Assembly: GCA_003218525.1 (NCBI GenBank)
Contig: QHNU01000071.1
Coordinates: forward strand, 1-16,677
DNA length: 16,677 nucleotides
Direction of reading: 5' to 3'
DNA from: Verrucomicrobiota bacterium
Lineage (GTDB): Bacteria > Verrucomicrobiota > Verrucomicrobiia > Chthoniobacterales > UBA10450
Shown here: one piece after another, positions 1 to 7,116 of the stretch
How the letters are laid out: each line of letters opens with the position of its first letter
Numbering within the stretch: position 1 is the first letter of the stretch
The notes under the pieces: generated by a model
The model's database searches: none
What the model saw: the letters and a program-made list of their open reading frames with translations, nothing else
Told to the model about the DNA's origin: nothing
Position numbers and translations under genes: made by a program

Positions 1-2370
1 TTTTTGTCCCTGATAACCGAATGCTGAGTAGATAGTATCGAGGATTGTCTCATCAAGATCAGCGTCGGAATCGACGATCACTGCATTTTTGCCGCCCATC
101 TCGCAGACGACGCGTTTCAATTCGCGTTGGCCCGGGCGGGTCTTGCCGGCCGACTCCCAAATTCTCAAGCCGACCTCGCGCGAACCCGTAAAGGCAATCA
201 TTTCAACGTCGGGGTGATCGACCAGGTGTGCCCCGATGACCGAGCCGTGGCCAGGGAGAAAGTTCAGAATCCCCGGCGGAACTCCAGCTTCCTCGAATAC
301 CTCCATTAGAAGCGCGCCCAAGATGGCAGACGGTTCGGCCGGTTTCATGATCACGGTATTGCCGGTCACGAGGGCGGCCGTGACCATTCCGCACAGAATG
401 GCCATCGGGAAATTCCATGGCGCGATCACGAGCGCGACGCCGCGAGGCCAGTAATGCTGATAGCTCTCTTCACCTGGAACCTGCTGCGTGAGTCGCGGCC
501 GGCCGATCGATCGCATTTGGTGCGCATAGAAACGACAGAAATCCATCGCCTCGCGAATGTCGCCATCGGCTTCGGCCCATGGTTTTCCGACTTCAAAAAC
601 TTCAACCGCCGAGAGGTCGAATCGACGCCGATCGAGTATCGCCGACACGCGTTCGAGCAGCTGGCAGCGCTCCTCGAAAGGCGTACGACTCCAGGTTTCG
701 AAAGCATCATGCGCCGCCTTCAGGGCCAAGTCCGCTTCAGGAATTCCCGCTTCGGCAACATAGCCGACAATTTCATCCGACTGACTTGGATTCAGGGACG
801 TCATCAACTTGTCCGTCCAAATTTTTCGTCCACCAATGGTGAGCGGGTATTTTTGTCCAAAGCGGGTCCGTACTTCACGTAGGGCGGCCCGCATTTTTTC
901 CTGCGAGTCGCGATAGACAAAATTCACCAGTGGTGCGTTTTCGTAAGTGTCGCCCGGGGGTGGGCAGGGGGAAGCACCGTTGCGCTGATACGCATCCATC
1001 CGGGGCCTGGCAACAGCGCCATTGCCGCTCGCGCGCACAAGCTCGCGCGGATCGCGCAAGAGTGTCTCCGCTGACGTATTCTCCGAGAATTTCGCGCGCA
1101 GAAATCCCTCGTTCGAAGTATTCTCGAGCAGTCGCCGAACCAGGTAGGACATCCCGGGCAGGAGTTCGCCGACCGGACAATATTCGCGCACGCGATATCC
1201 CATCTCAACGAGAGCCCGTTTGACCGGTCCCGCCATTCCGTACAGCAGCTGAAATTCGAAGCGGCTGCGATCAATGCCGAGTTGTTCCGCGAGTGCCTGC
1301 GCGTGAGCAATGCTGCGGACGTTATGTGAACCAAAAGCAGAGGTCACGATCGGCTCGTTCTCGAGTAAAATACTCGTTAGCTTTTCGAAATTGGCGTCGC
1401 TCTCCGGTTTCTGAAGCCAGACCGGATTACCCCAACCGTTTTGCTTTGCTTTGATCTTTTCGTAATCCCAATAAGCTCCTTTGACGAGCCGCACGGTAAA
1501 GCGCGTTCCGCGTGAGCGACCCCATGCGATCAAGTCGCGTAAATCCTTTTCGGCGTCGCGCAGGTAGGCTTGAACAACGATACCCGCGTGGGGCCAATCG
1601 CGGAATTCCGGTTCCATAAACAATGTCCGGAACAGCTCCAGGGTCGTGTTCTTGTGGGCGTAGCTTTCCATGTCGAAGTTGATGAATGCCCCCAATTCCT
1701 TGGCGCGGCGCAAAATCGGGCGCAATCTCGGTGCGAGATGAGCAAGAGCATCGGCTGGATCAGCCGGGTTCATTTGCGAATACAAGGCAGAGATTTTGAC
1801 CGAGAGATTGACGACCGGAAACAGCTCGGACATTCCACTCAGGGGATCCGTCCAGCCGCGTGTTTCAGCGGCCAGCACATCAAGCAATTCGAAACAGCGG
1901 GTCGCATATTCCTCTGCTTCCTGTTCGGAAACGACTGCTTCACCGAGAAGATCTACCGTAAAACCGATCCCTTGCTTGCGACGTTTTCGAAGCGTCTTCA
2001 TCACCTCGGCCGGGTTGCGCCCGGCGATGAATTGCCGAGCCATCCCCGACACATTCCAGCGCAAAATTTTTCCACTGACCCACGGCACGACACGCGCGAG
2101 ATGCACGCCGGTTTGAACCAATGGGGCAACGCCGTCGCGCATTTCGGCGAAATATTCATCCAGATGCTGCACAATGTCCGGTCCTCGACGCAACGAGGCC
2201 AGCACATCGACGAAGCGGAACATCTGGACTTTGAAGTGCTCGTCGCGCATCGAGAACTCCATTATTCGCTGGTAAAATCCGGCTTTGCTAAAAATCGATT
2301 CAGGATAACGATCGACCAGCTCAAAGATACGTGTTCCGCGTCGCTCGATTTCCGCCTGCAAGGAACTCAT
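1..2370 (-). CDS. putA: Bifunctional proline dehydrogenase / L-glutamate-gamma-semialdehyde dehydrogenase (PutA), C-terminus off the left edge
   Basis: It oxidises proline to pyrroline-5-carboxylate with FAD and then to glutamate with NAD. The minus frame is open from ATG 2370 to the left edge (790 codons, no stop). The FAD-dependent half shows RLVKGAYWDYEK near residues 294-305, LLYGMA near 375-380, and a REYCPVGELLPG...YLVRRLLENT block near 395-413 that carries the proline-carboxylate-binding arginines. The aldehyde dehydrogenase half shows PWNFPM at about 651, FTGS at about 728, EMGGKN with the general-base Glu at about 757, and AFGYQGQK at 783-790. The catalytic Cys should be the next codon, outside the window. 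There is no N-terminal ribbon-helix-helix domain, so this is the compact PutA form (usually about 1000 residues, from memory of the family) rather than the DNA-binding repressor form. An in-frame stop at 2443-2445 limits the start, and ATG 2370 is the only ATG after it. The Shine-Dalgarno is weak. Confidence 0.97.
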   Translation of the reverse strand, partial: MSSLQAEIERRGTRIFELVDRYPESIFSKAGFYQRIMEFSMRDEHFKVQMFRFVDVLASLRRGPDIVQHLDEYFAEMRDGVAPLVQTGVHLARVVPWVSGKILRWNVSGMARQFIAGRNPAEVMKTLRKRRKQGIGFTVDLLGEAVVSEQEAEEYATRCFELLDVLAAETRGWTDPLSGMSELFPVVNLSVKISALYSQMNPADPADALAHLAPRLRPILRRAKELGAFINFDMESYAHKNTTLELFRTLFMEPEFRDWPHAGIVVQAYLRDAEKDLRDLIAWGRSRGTRFTVRLVKGAYWDYEKIKAKQNGWGNPVWLQKPESDANFEKLTSILLENEPIVTSAFGSHNVRSIAHAQALAEQLGIDRSRFEFQLLYGMAGPVKRALVEMGYRVREYCPVGELLPGMSYLVRRLLENTSNEGFLRAKFSENTSAETLLRDPRELVRASGNGAVARPRMDAYQRNGASPCPPPGDTYENAPLVNFVYRDSQEKMRAALREVRTRFGQKYPLTIGGRKIWTDKLMTSLNPSQSDEIVGYVAEAGIPEADLALKAAHDAFETWSRTPFEERCQLLERVSAILDRRRFDLSAVEVFEVGKPWAEADGDIREAMDFCRFYAHQMRSIGRPRLTQQVPGEESYQHYWPRGVALVIAPWNFPMAILCGMVTAALVTGNTVIMKPAEPSAILGALLMEVFEEAGVPPGILNFLPGHGSVIGAHLVDHPDVEMIAFTGSREVGLRIWESAGKTRPGQRELKRVVCEMGGKNAVIVDSDADLDETILDTIYSAFGYQGQK

Positions 2371-2519
2371 GCGCGACTGTAGCTCTGCCCGCGGAATTCG
2401 GCAAAATGGGCCGTCTACAAAAAAAGCACGCTCACGTGTTGTCTAGCCGAGCCAAAGAGAAAGAGCAGTCAGCATATTCGAATACGATCATCACCTCCGC
2501 ATCATGCGAATCCTGATTC

Positions 2520-2525
2520 AGGAGG
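2520..2525 (+). promoter_or_regulatory. Strong Shine-Dalgarno AGGAGG for the 38-residue membrane peptide
   Basis: AGGAGG stands nine bases before ATG 2535. It is one of the best ribosome binding sites in the window and supports a gene that length alone would not. A CCTCC at 2494-2498 is complementary to its GGAGG, and CCTG/CAGG (2512-2515/2519-2522) overlaps it, so the site may be partly occluded in a folded leader. That folding is inference. Confidence 0.75.
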
Positions 2526-2534
2526 CAAAACCAC

Positions 2535-2651
2535 ATGAACTTGAGGGAAAAAATCGGGGAAACCGGCGCGGCCGGTTACATCTTGCTGTGGCTGCTTGGA
2601 ATTCCGATTCCGATTCTTCTTCTTATCTTTTTGCTGCGAGGTTGCACCTAA
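2535..2651 (+). CDS. Very small single-pass membrane protein (38 residues)
   Basis: ATG 2535 to TAA 2649-2651 encodes a short charged head (MNLREKIGETG). A hydrophobic segment follows at about residues 13-34, containing GYILLWLLGIPIPILLL, and the protein ends in LLRGCT. The Gly-rich entry, the IPIP kink in the membrane segment and the terminal Arg-Gly-Cys-Thr resemble a widespread group of tiny membrane proteins that I know only by appearance. No function is known to me. A perfect AGGAGG lies nine bases upstream and a terminator-like hairpin starts 19 bases after the stop, so it looks like a self-contained transcription unit between putA (divergent) and the aldolase gene. The lone Cys37 is not in a lipobox. 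Confidence is good that it is translated, but function is open. Confidence 0.8.
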   Translation: MNLREKIGETGAAGYILLWLLGIPIPILLLIFLLRGCT

Positions 2652-2670
2652 TAGGGGTAAGTAGAAGTGA

Positions 2671-2721
2671 TGTCTGGCGGCAGCTGAGAGCCGAATACTT
2701 AGTTGCCACCAGACAATTTTT
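2671..2721 (+). terminator. Terminator-like hairpin with T-run after the small membrane protein gene
   Basis: TGTCTGGCGGCA (2671-2682) pairs with TGCCACCAGACA (2704-2715) over 12 positions with one C-A mismatch. A run of five T follows at 2717-2721. The 21-base loop is longer than usual for a rho-independent terminator. Its place between the 38-residue gene and the aldolase gene suggests the two are transcribed separately. Confidence 0.6.
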
Positions 2722-2771
2722 CGGATCATACCGGCTGCAATCGCCCGTTGCCCGCCGCGAGAAACGCGACT

Positions 2772-2777
2772 AGGTGA
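2772..2777 (+). promoter_or_regulatory. Shine-Dalgarno AGGTGA that fixes the aldolase start
   Basis: AGGTGA ends six bases before ATG 2784 and supports that codon as the start of the threonine aldolase family gene. Confidence 0.55.
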
Positions 2778-2783
2778 ACGGCA

Positions 2784-3842
2784 ATGAGGGTAAAACGTCG
2801 CCACGAATTCACCAGCGACAATACAGCGGCATTGTGTCCCGAAGCCTGTTCTGCTCTCCAGGAAGCGAACGGAGATGAGGCGGTCCCCTCGTATGGTGAT
2901 GATCAGTGGACAAAACGGGTATGCGATCGCGTGCGGGAATTGTTCGAGTCGGATTGCGATGTTTATTTCGCATTCAACGGCACGGCTGCGAACGCGCTCG
3001 CTTTAGCGCAGCTATGCCAGCCATTTCACAGCGTGTTCTGTCACGAGCATGCGCACATTGAGAACGACGAATGCGGTGCATGCGAATTTTTCACGCATGG
3101 CTCGAAGCTCATTCCGACACGAGGAAAAAACGGAAAGCTTGATTTGAAGGAAATGAAAACTGCGCTGGCACGCCAGCATGAACTGCATTCACACAAACCG
3201 CGAGTGATCAGCATTACTCAAGCGACCGAACTGGGCACAGTCTACACAGTTGACGAAATCGGCGAGATTTCCGCGTTTGCCAGAGAGCACCAAATGCTCT
3301 TGCACATGGACGGAGCGAGATTTGCCAATGCCGTAGCGACATTGGGCTGCGCCCCGAAGGATCTGACTTGGTCTGTTGGCGTCGACGTGTTGTGTTTTGG
3401 CGGAATAAAAAATGGCCTCTCCGTGGGTGAACTGGTCATCTTCTTTAGTAAGGAGCGCGCGCAAGAATTTGATTATCGAACGAAACAAGCAGGGCAACTC
3501 GCCTCAAAGATGCGTTTCGTAGCGGCTCCATGGCTCGCGCTATTGACGAACGATGTTTGGTTGAGAAACGCGCGACGAGCGAATTCCGCGGCCCAAAAAT
3601 TAGCAGAGGCGATTCGTCAATGTCACGTGGAGGTAGTCTTTCCAACAGAAGCAAACGCTGTCTTTTTTCGTCTGGATGATTCCACAGTAAGGATTCTGCA
3701 GGAAGGGGGCTGGGACTTTTTCAAGTTTATCGAGCCCGATATTTATCGTTTGATGTGCGCGTGGTCGGTGAGTGACGCCGCCATCGAAGAATTTACTGCG
3801 GCTCTAAAAATCGCGAGAGGTTGCGCGCGACGTGTCCCTTGA
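2784..3842 (+). CDS. ltaE: Threonine aldolase family PLP enzyme (low-specificity L-threonine aldolase type)
   Basis: The protein (352 residues) belongs to the fold-type I PLP beta-eliminating lyase/threonine aldolase family, which cleaves threonine or allo-threonine to glycine and acetaldehyde in the cytoplasm. The family N-terminus SDNTAALCPEA is at residues 11-21. FNGTAAN at 64-70 lies in the PLP-phosphate region, and HEHAHIENDE at 87-96 carries the histidine expected to stack on the cofactor ring. The PLP-binding Asp is in HMDGAR at 174-179, and the Schiff-base Lys209 is in CFGGIKNG. All key residues are present and the length is typical. AGGTGA six bases upstream supports ATG 2784. A hairpin separates it from the tiny upstream gene. 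The downstream lipoprotein gene starts 13 bases after, or slightly overlaps, its stop, so the two may be cotranscribed. Exact substrate stereospecificity cannot be read from the sequence. Confidence 0.93.
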   Translation: MRVKRRHEFTSDNTAALCPEACSALQEANGDEAVPSYGDDQWTKRVCDRVRELFESDCDVYFAFNGTAANALALAQLCQPFHSVFCHEHAHIENDECGACEFFTHGSKLIPTRGKNGKLDLKEMKTALARQHELHSHKPRVISITQATELGTVYTVDEIGEISAFAREHQMLLHMDGARFANAVATLGCAPKDLTWSVGVDVLCFGGIKNGLSVGELVIFFSKERAQEFDYRTKQAGQLASKMRFVAAPWLALLTNDVWLRNARRANSAAQKLAEAIRQCHVEVVFPTEANAVFFRLDDSTVRILQEGGWDFFKFIEPDIYRLMCAWSVSDAAIEEFTAALKIARGCARRVP

Positions 3843-3855
3843 TATACAATTGTCG

Positions 3856-4335
3856 ATGTACCGCGCGTCCGCAGTCGTATTGCTGGCCTTGATTGCGCTT
3901 CCCGGTTGCAACACCGCTCGTGATGCGGCGGAAACTTCCGTTCACGTCGCAACGGCTCCCGCACGTTTCGTAGGCCGAAGATTTCGTGGCTCGGATGAAA
4001 ATCAAGATGTCACAAATCAGATCTACGAAGCACCGCCGGTCCAGCAGCCCCCTCCCGGGCCGCCGCCTGGCGTACGGACAACGCCGACAGTCGTTCGCCA
4101 GCAGGAGCGTACTGCAACCTCGTCAACGGGCTCTTCGGCCCCAGCCACCCCCACGCCCGCTGCGCGAAACACGACCTCCACGGTTCAGTTTCCAACGGCC
4201 AAGCCGGTTCCTGGAAAACCGGGTTACGTCTTTAGCCCATATGACCCAAACGGCGGATATGTCGACGTCACCGGCTATCAGTCTGGCAGCAAAGTAAAAG
4301 ATCCATATTCACAGAAGATTTTTTTGGTGCCGTAG
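3856..4335 (+). CDS. Lipoprotein of unknown function with verrucomicrobial-type C-terminal tail
   Basis: From ATG 3856 the product has 159 residues. A lipoprotein signal peptide (MYRASAVVLLALIALPGC) has an L-P-G-C lipobox and acylated Cys18. A low-complexity Pro/Thr/Ser-rich linker covers roughly residues 58-115. The compact C-terminus has PGKPGYVFSPYDPNGGYVDV and then KDPYSQKIFLVP. I associate this last motif with small envelope proteins of Verrucomicrobia, function unknown. A longer reading from GTG 3832 would add eight residues including an Asp to the signal n-region and would overlap the aldolase stop. I prefer the ATG because the signal peptide then starts with a basic n-region, but neither start has a convincing Shine-Dalgarno (GAGAGG lies 11 bases before the GTG). 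It probably acts as a periplasmic or outer-membrane-anchored protein. Confidence 0.78.
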   Translation: MYRASAVVLLALIALPGCNTARDAAETSVHVATAPARFVGRRFRGSDENQDVTNQIYEAPPVQQPPPGPPPGVRTTPTVVRQQERTATSSTGSSAPATPTPAARNTTSTVQFPTAKPVPGKPGYVFSPYDPNGGYVDVTGYQSGSKVKDPYSQKIFLVP

Positions 4336-4367
4336 ACTGGTTTGAGGCGAGAGATACTGGATAAGTC

Positions 4368-4437
4368 GTAGCTGCCGCCGTTTCTGGTGGCAGAGCGGAA
4401 AGTGATGTTTCATGCCGCCGTGGACGGCGGCAGTTAC
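4368..4437. repeat. Inverted repeat: 14-base arms, with a nested hairpin at 4414-4431
   Basis: GTAGCTGCCGCCGT (4368-4381) is the reverse complement of ACGGCGGCAGTTAC (4424-4437) apart from one G-T pair. The right arm can instead fold locally, because GCCGCC (4414-4419) pairs with GGCGGC (4426-4431). These are two mutually exclusive stems. No T-run follows, so it is not a clear terminator. It could be a dispersed REP-like element. Confidence 0.6.
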
Positions 4438-4439
4438 AA

Positions 4440-4481
4440 CGGCTTCAGGCCGGGGGACACAAACGGGCCCATCTGAAGCCG
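4440..4481. repeat. Inverted repeat with perfect 9-base arms
   Basis: CGGCTTCAG (4440-4448) and CTGAAGCCG (4473-4481) form a perfect nine-base stem around a 24-base loop. It stands directly beside the 4368-4437 stem, so the two may be one composite element. Confidence 0.55.
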
Positions 4482-4720
4482 ATTCGCCCGGCCAAAGAAT
4501 GAATGTGCAAATGACATGAGCACGCAGAGCGAGCGCAAATAAGCTGATCAGGCGCGTCGCTGGCGGAAACTTAACGACCGGCCGGGCGTGGTTGGCGCCC
4601 AGGGTGAAGGATTGGGCGGGATCGGGAAAGAAACCGTGCGACAACTCCGCAATTTGCGTGTTTAATCCCGTTTTCCAGCTTACTCGAATAAAGGCACCGA
4701 GTTTCCAGTAATTATAGTTA

Positions 4721-6247
4721 ATGCGCATAAATAGTGCTCTTGTTCCCCTTATGAAACGCCCATCCTTGAGGCCAAGTCTCCTTGGTGTCGGGCTGCCCAT
4801 TTGTCTCTCAATCGTAATGTCTTGCGCTTATTTGACTTCTGCGGACGCATACATCTTGGAAGGTGCAAGCTGGCCCAGGGGAAGCGTCGTCACCTTCCAA
4901 ATGGGCTTGGGTTCGGCCGGTCGAACGTTAATCGATGGCAATACATCGTGGGATGTGGCTGCCTCTCCCGCCATGAACGCTTGGGACAAGGTGATGGCTG
5001 CCTTGCAGTTCAATGCGAATCTGGGTGCTGGTTCCGCAGCGGCTTCAGGTGATGGAGTAAACTCGATAGTTTTCTCGAGCACAATTTTTGGCCAGACCTT
5101 CGGATCTCAAACGCTGGCCGTGACGTACTGGCGTTCCTCCAACAGCCGTATCGTCGAAGCGGACGTGCTGTTTAATAATCACCAAGCTTTCGACTCTTAT
5201 CGCGGGCCGCTCCGTTTTGGCTCGAATGGTTTCGCGATTGGCGATATTCGTCGCGTCCTCACTCACGAGTTGGGACACGCGCTTGGATTAGACCATCCGG
5301 ATCAACACGGGCAAAACGTGGACGCCATCATGAACTCGGTGACGAGCGATCGCGAGACATTGTCGAACGACGACATTAACGGTGCGCAATCCATGTATTC
5401 GGCCGCCTCAGCACCGACCCCCACGCCAGCACCTACGCCGATTTCAAGTGGCAATCCGACGGCCAGTCATCTCGCCAATATATCAACCCGAATGAACGTC
5501 GGTACTGGAAATAACGTAATGATCGGCGGTTTCATTGTCAGCGGATCGCAGTCGAAAACCGTGCTTATCCGTGTTCTCGGGCCGACGCTTGGCAGTCTCG
5601 GCGTGGTAAATGTGTTGGCGGATCCGATGCTTGAGCTGCATGACTCGAGGGGCGCTGTGATCGCGGCGAACGACGACTGGCAAATTGGGTCGCAGGTTGC
5701 GCAAATAAATGCCAGTGGCTACGCCCCTAAAAACCCGAACGAATCGGCACTGATGGCGTCGCTCGCCCCCGGTTCCTACACCGCGATCGTCCGCGGCTAC
5801 AATGGTAGCACAGGCATAGGCCTGGTGGAGATTTACGAACTCGACTCTGTCCCCACGCGTTTCTCGAACATTTCGACACGTGGATTGGTTGGCACCGGTG
5901 ACAATGTTCTCATTGGCGGACTGATTGTTAACGGGACTGCACCGAAGAATTTAATTTTGCGCGCGATTGGTCCGTCAATGGCGGCACCGCCAACTTCATT
6001 GGCCGGTACGCTCTCCGATCCGGTGCTCGAATTGCACGATGGTTCGGGCAATTTGGTGGCGAGTAACGATGATTGGGGAAGTAGTCCGCAGGCGTTGGCG
6101 ATTGCAGCGACAGCATATAGACCATCGAACGCCAAAGAATCCGCCATTATGGCAACGCTAACAGGCGGCAGTTATACGGCAATTGTGCGCGGCGCGAACA
6201 ACACCACAGGTATCGCATTAATCGAAGCCTATGACTTGGATCGGTAA
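4721..6247 (+). CDS. Secreted matrixin-like zinc metalloprotease with two tandem C-terminal repeat domains
   Basis: The protein (508 residues from ATG 4721) is an exported protease. The n-region has MKRPSLRPSL and the signal ends at ADA|Y near residue 43. The catalytic domain covers about 44-228 and carries HELGHALGLDHPD at 182-194 (zinc ligands His182, His186, His192; catalytic Glu183), with a Met-turn at IMNS, 203-206. This is the metzincin/M10 pattern. A Pro-Thr linker (232-240) joins it to two homologous domains of about 125 residues (250-375 and 381-507). Each has NISTR, a VGTG-N/D-NV stretch, IGG, LELHD, NDDW, ESA, GSYTAIVRG and a Y-D/E-LD end. No LPXTG or membrane anchor is visible, so the repeats may bind substrate or the cell surface. 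ATG 4751 is an alternative start that gives a cleaner signal peptide and would suit a -10 at 4713-4718. Substrate is unknown. Confidence 0.9.
   Translation: MRINSALVPLMKRPSLRPSLLGVGLPICLSIVMSCAYLTSADAYILEGASWPRGSVVTFQMGLGSAGRTLIDGNTSWDVAASPAMNAWDKVMAALQFNANLGAGSAAASGDGVNSIVFSSTIFGQTFGSQTLAVTYWRSSNSRIVEADVLFNNHQAFDSYRGPLRFGSNGFAIGDIRRVLTHELGHALGLDHPDQHGQNVDAIMNSVTSDRETLSNDDINGAQSMYSAASAPTPTPAPTPISSGNPTASHLANISTRMNVGTGNNVMIGGFIVSGSQSKTVLIRVLGPTLGSLGVVNVLADPMLELHDSRGAVIAANDDWQIGSQVAQINASGYAPKNPNESALMASLAPGSYTAIVRGYNGSTGIGLVEIYELDSVPTRFSNISTRGLVGTGDNVLIGGLIVNGTAPKNLILRAIGPSMAAPPTSLAGTLSDPVLELHDGSGNLVASNDDWGSSPQALAIAATAYRPSNAKESAIMATLTGGSYTAIVRGANNTTGIALIEAYDLDR
5468..5845 (+). repeat. Repeat domain copy 1 inside the metalloprotease gene
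   Basis: Residues 250-375 of the protease form the first copy (about 126 codons). Landmarks are NISTRMNVGTG, GGFIVSG, RVLGPTL, DPMLELHDS, NDDWQIG, ESALMASLAPGSYTAIVRG and VEIYELD. It is clearly homologous to copy 2 and to the decayed copy near 6900-7116. Confidence 0.85.
5861..6241 (+). repeat. Repeat domain copy 2 inside the metalloprotease gene
   Basis: Residues 381-507 form the second copy, with the same order of landmarks: NISTRGLVGTGDNVLIGG, RAIGPSM, DPVLELHDG, NDDWGSS, ESAIMATLTGGSYTAIVRG and IEAYDLD. Only about five residues separate it from copy 1. Confidence 0.85.
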
Positions 6248-6330
6248 ACCGAAGGAATCGAATATTGCTCCGTCGAAACGCTGATGATTGAACCAATTAA
6301 AATGCCAAGTAAATTATTTCGTCTTCTCCC

Positions 6331-6897
6331 ATGAAAAAGCTTTTGCCCTCTCTACTTGCTGCTTCCACTTTCGCTCTCGTGTCCGTGGCTCTCGCCACTA
6401 CAGTGATTCCTCCATCGTTCGATGATCTCGTGAGCCGCGCAGAGATGATCTTCCAAGGAACGGTTACAGATGTGCGCTCGGAATGGACCGGAGAAGGAGG
6501 ACAACGCCATATCGCTAGCTACGTCACATTTAAGGTAGACGACGCTATCAAGGGCAATCCCGGTGCCAAAGTCACTTTGAACCTCTTGGGTGGGACGGTT
6601 GGCGCCGAGACAATGGAGGTGACCGATGCTCCCAAATTCAAAGTTGGTGATCGCGATATTCTCTTTGTCGAAAATAACGGCACGCAATTCGTTCCACTCG
6701 TTGGAATCATGCATGGCCGTTTTCACGTTCAAAAAGATGAGAACGGACGCGATGTTGTGCTGACAAATGACGGCGCGCCTTTAACTGATGTGAATCAACT
6801 CGGGAAAGACAAGCGCGCTGCGACGGCTGGCCGGGCGATTTCGACTCGAGAGTTCAAGCAGGCAGTACAGAGCAGGGCAGGACACACACTTCCGTAG
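6331..6897 (+). CDS. Secreted protein of unknown function next to the metalloprotease
   Basis: The protein has 188 residues. A classical signal peptide (MKKLLPSLLAASTFALV..., cleavage after ALA near residue 22) is followed by a soluble domain beginning TTVIPPSFDDLVSRAEMIF. It then has alternating beta-type stretches (GTVTDVRSEW, YVTFKVDDAIKGN, KVTLNLLGGTVGAETMEV) and a VGDRDILFVENN...FVPLVGIMHGRF block. I see no catalytic motif, cysteine or anchor. I recall similar proteins beside matrixin-type proteases in Verrucomicrobia, but I cannot name a family. It starts 83 bases after the protease stop on the same strand, so it may be cotranscribed and act with the protease as partner, propeptide-like inhibitor or substrate. 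That role is inference only. There is no Shine-Dalgarno before ATG 6331. Confidence 0.85.
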   Translation: MKKLLPSLLAASTFALVSVALATTVIPPSFDDLVSRAEMIFQGTVTDVRSEWTGEGGQRHIASYVTFKVDDAIKGNPGAKVTLNLLGGTVGAETMEVTDAPKFKVGDRDILFVENNGTQFVPLVGIMHGRFHVQKDENGRDVVLTNDGAPLTDVNQLGKDKRAATAGRAISTREFKQAVQSRAGHTLP

Positions 6898-6902
6898 GTA
6901 GG

Positions 6903-7116
6903 GTGGGTAGCGGACGAGGCGGGCAGCCTGCGATCCAAACCGACTGGCAAATTCGGTGTCTATTGCTTTCGTTTCGTTCGAGCAGCTCACTTCAAAAAGC
7001 ACCGGCGATTCATGCTCTACAATGAGCTCGCCCCTGGCAACTACACCGTCATTCTAAAAAAGCCCCCAGCAAACTCCGAAGGCATCGGGTTTGTCGAAGT
7101 CTACGACGTTGACTAG
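6903..7116 (+). pseudogene. Decayed, frameshifted third copy of the protease repeat domain
   Basis: One frame gives GSGRGGQPAIQTDWQIR (from 6909), and another gives NELAPGNYTVILKK...GIGFVEVYDVD, ending at TAG 7114-7116. Both match the corresponding parts of the repeat copies in the protease (GSG...NDDWQIG and LAPGSYTAIVRG...GIGLVEIYELD). At DNA level the CGACTGGCAAATT-GGT stretch at 6941-6957 agrees with copy 1 in 16 of 17 bases. DW to LAPG spans 85 bases here against 87 in copy 1, which is what a small indel changing frame would give. The N-terminal half of the module is missing. It is a remnant of a related gene or of a longer repeat array. A short remnant peptide from ATG 7012 is possible but unlikely to be functional. 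Confidence 0.7.

Larger units (their letters stand above)
4336..4720. other. 385-base gap without a convincing gene, rich in inverted repeats
   Basis: No gene is supported here. The left half holds two stem-loops, listed separately. A weaker GGGCG/CGCCC pair lies at 4584-4588/4596-4600. The right end just before the protease gene is AT-rich, with a TATAGT hexamer at 4713-4718 that could be a -10 element, although no matching -35 is visible. A minus-strand open frame runs through the gap and into both flanking genes, but it shows no recognisable motif or start signal and I treat it as chance. Confidence 0.6.

Noticed and set aside
924..1334. Minus-strand frame of 136 codons inside putA
   Set aside because: It is a different frame from the continuous PutA reading, which has no stop through this region. 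I first suspected a putA frameshift and checked every codon of the main frame, and it is intact.
1570..2382. A 270-codon open frame on the plus strand, antisense to putA
   Set aside because: It lies in exact codon register opposite the proline dehydrogenase half of putA, where low frequency of certain codons keeps the mirror frame open. Its product shows no domain or signal, while the minus-strand product has unmistakable PutA motifs.
2504..2773. An 89-codon plus-strand frame between putA and the aldolase gene
   Set aside because: It is out of frame with the 38-residue membrane peptide, which has the better Shine-Dalgarno and coherent hydrophobicity. It also runs through the terminator hairpin.
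4309..4800. A 163-codon minus-strand frame across the gap before the protease gene
   Set aside because: It overlaps the ends of two convincing genes on the other strand, crosses both hairpins and has no recognisable motif or ribosome binding site. I could not exclude a gene remnant, but nothing supports one.
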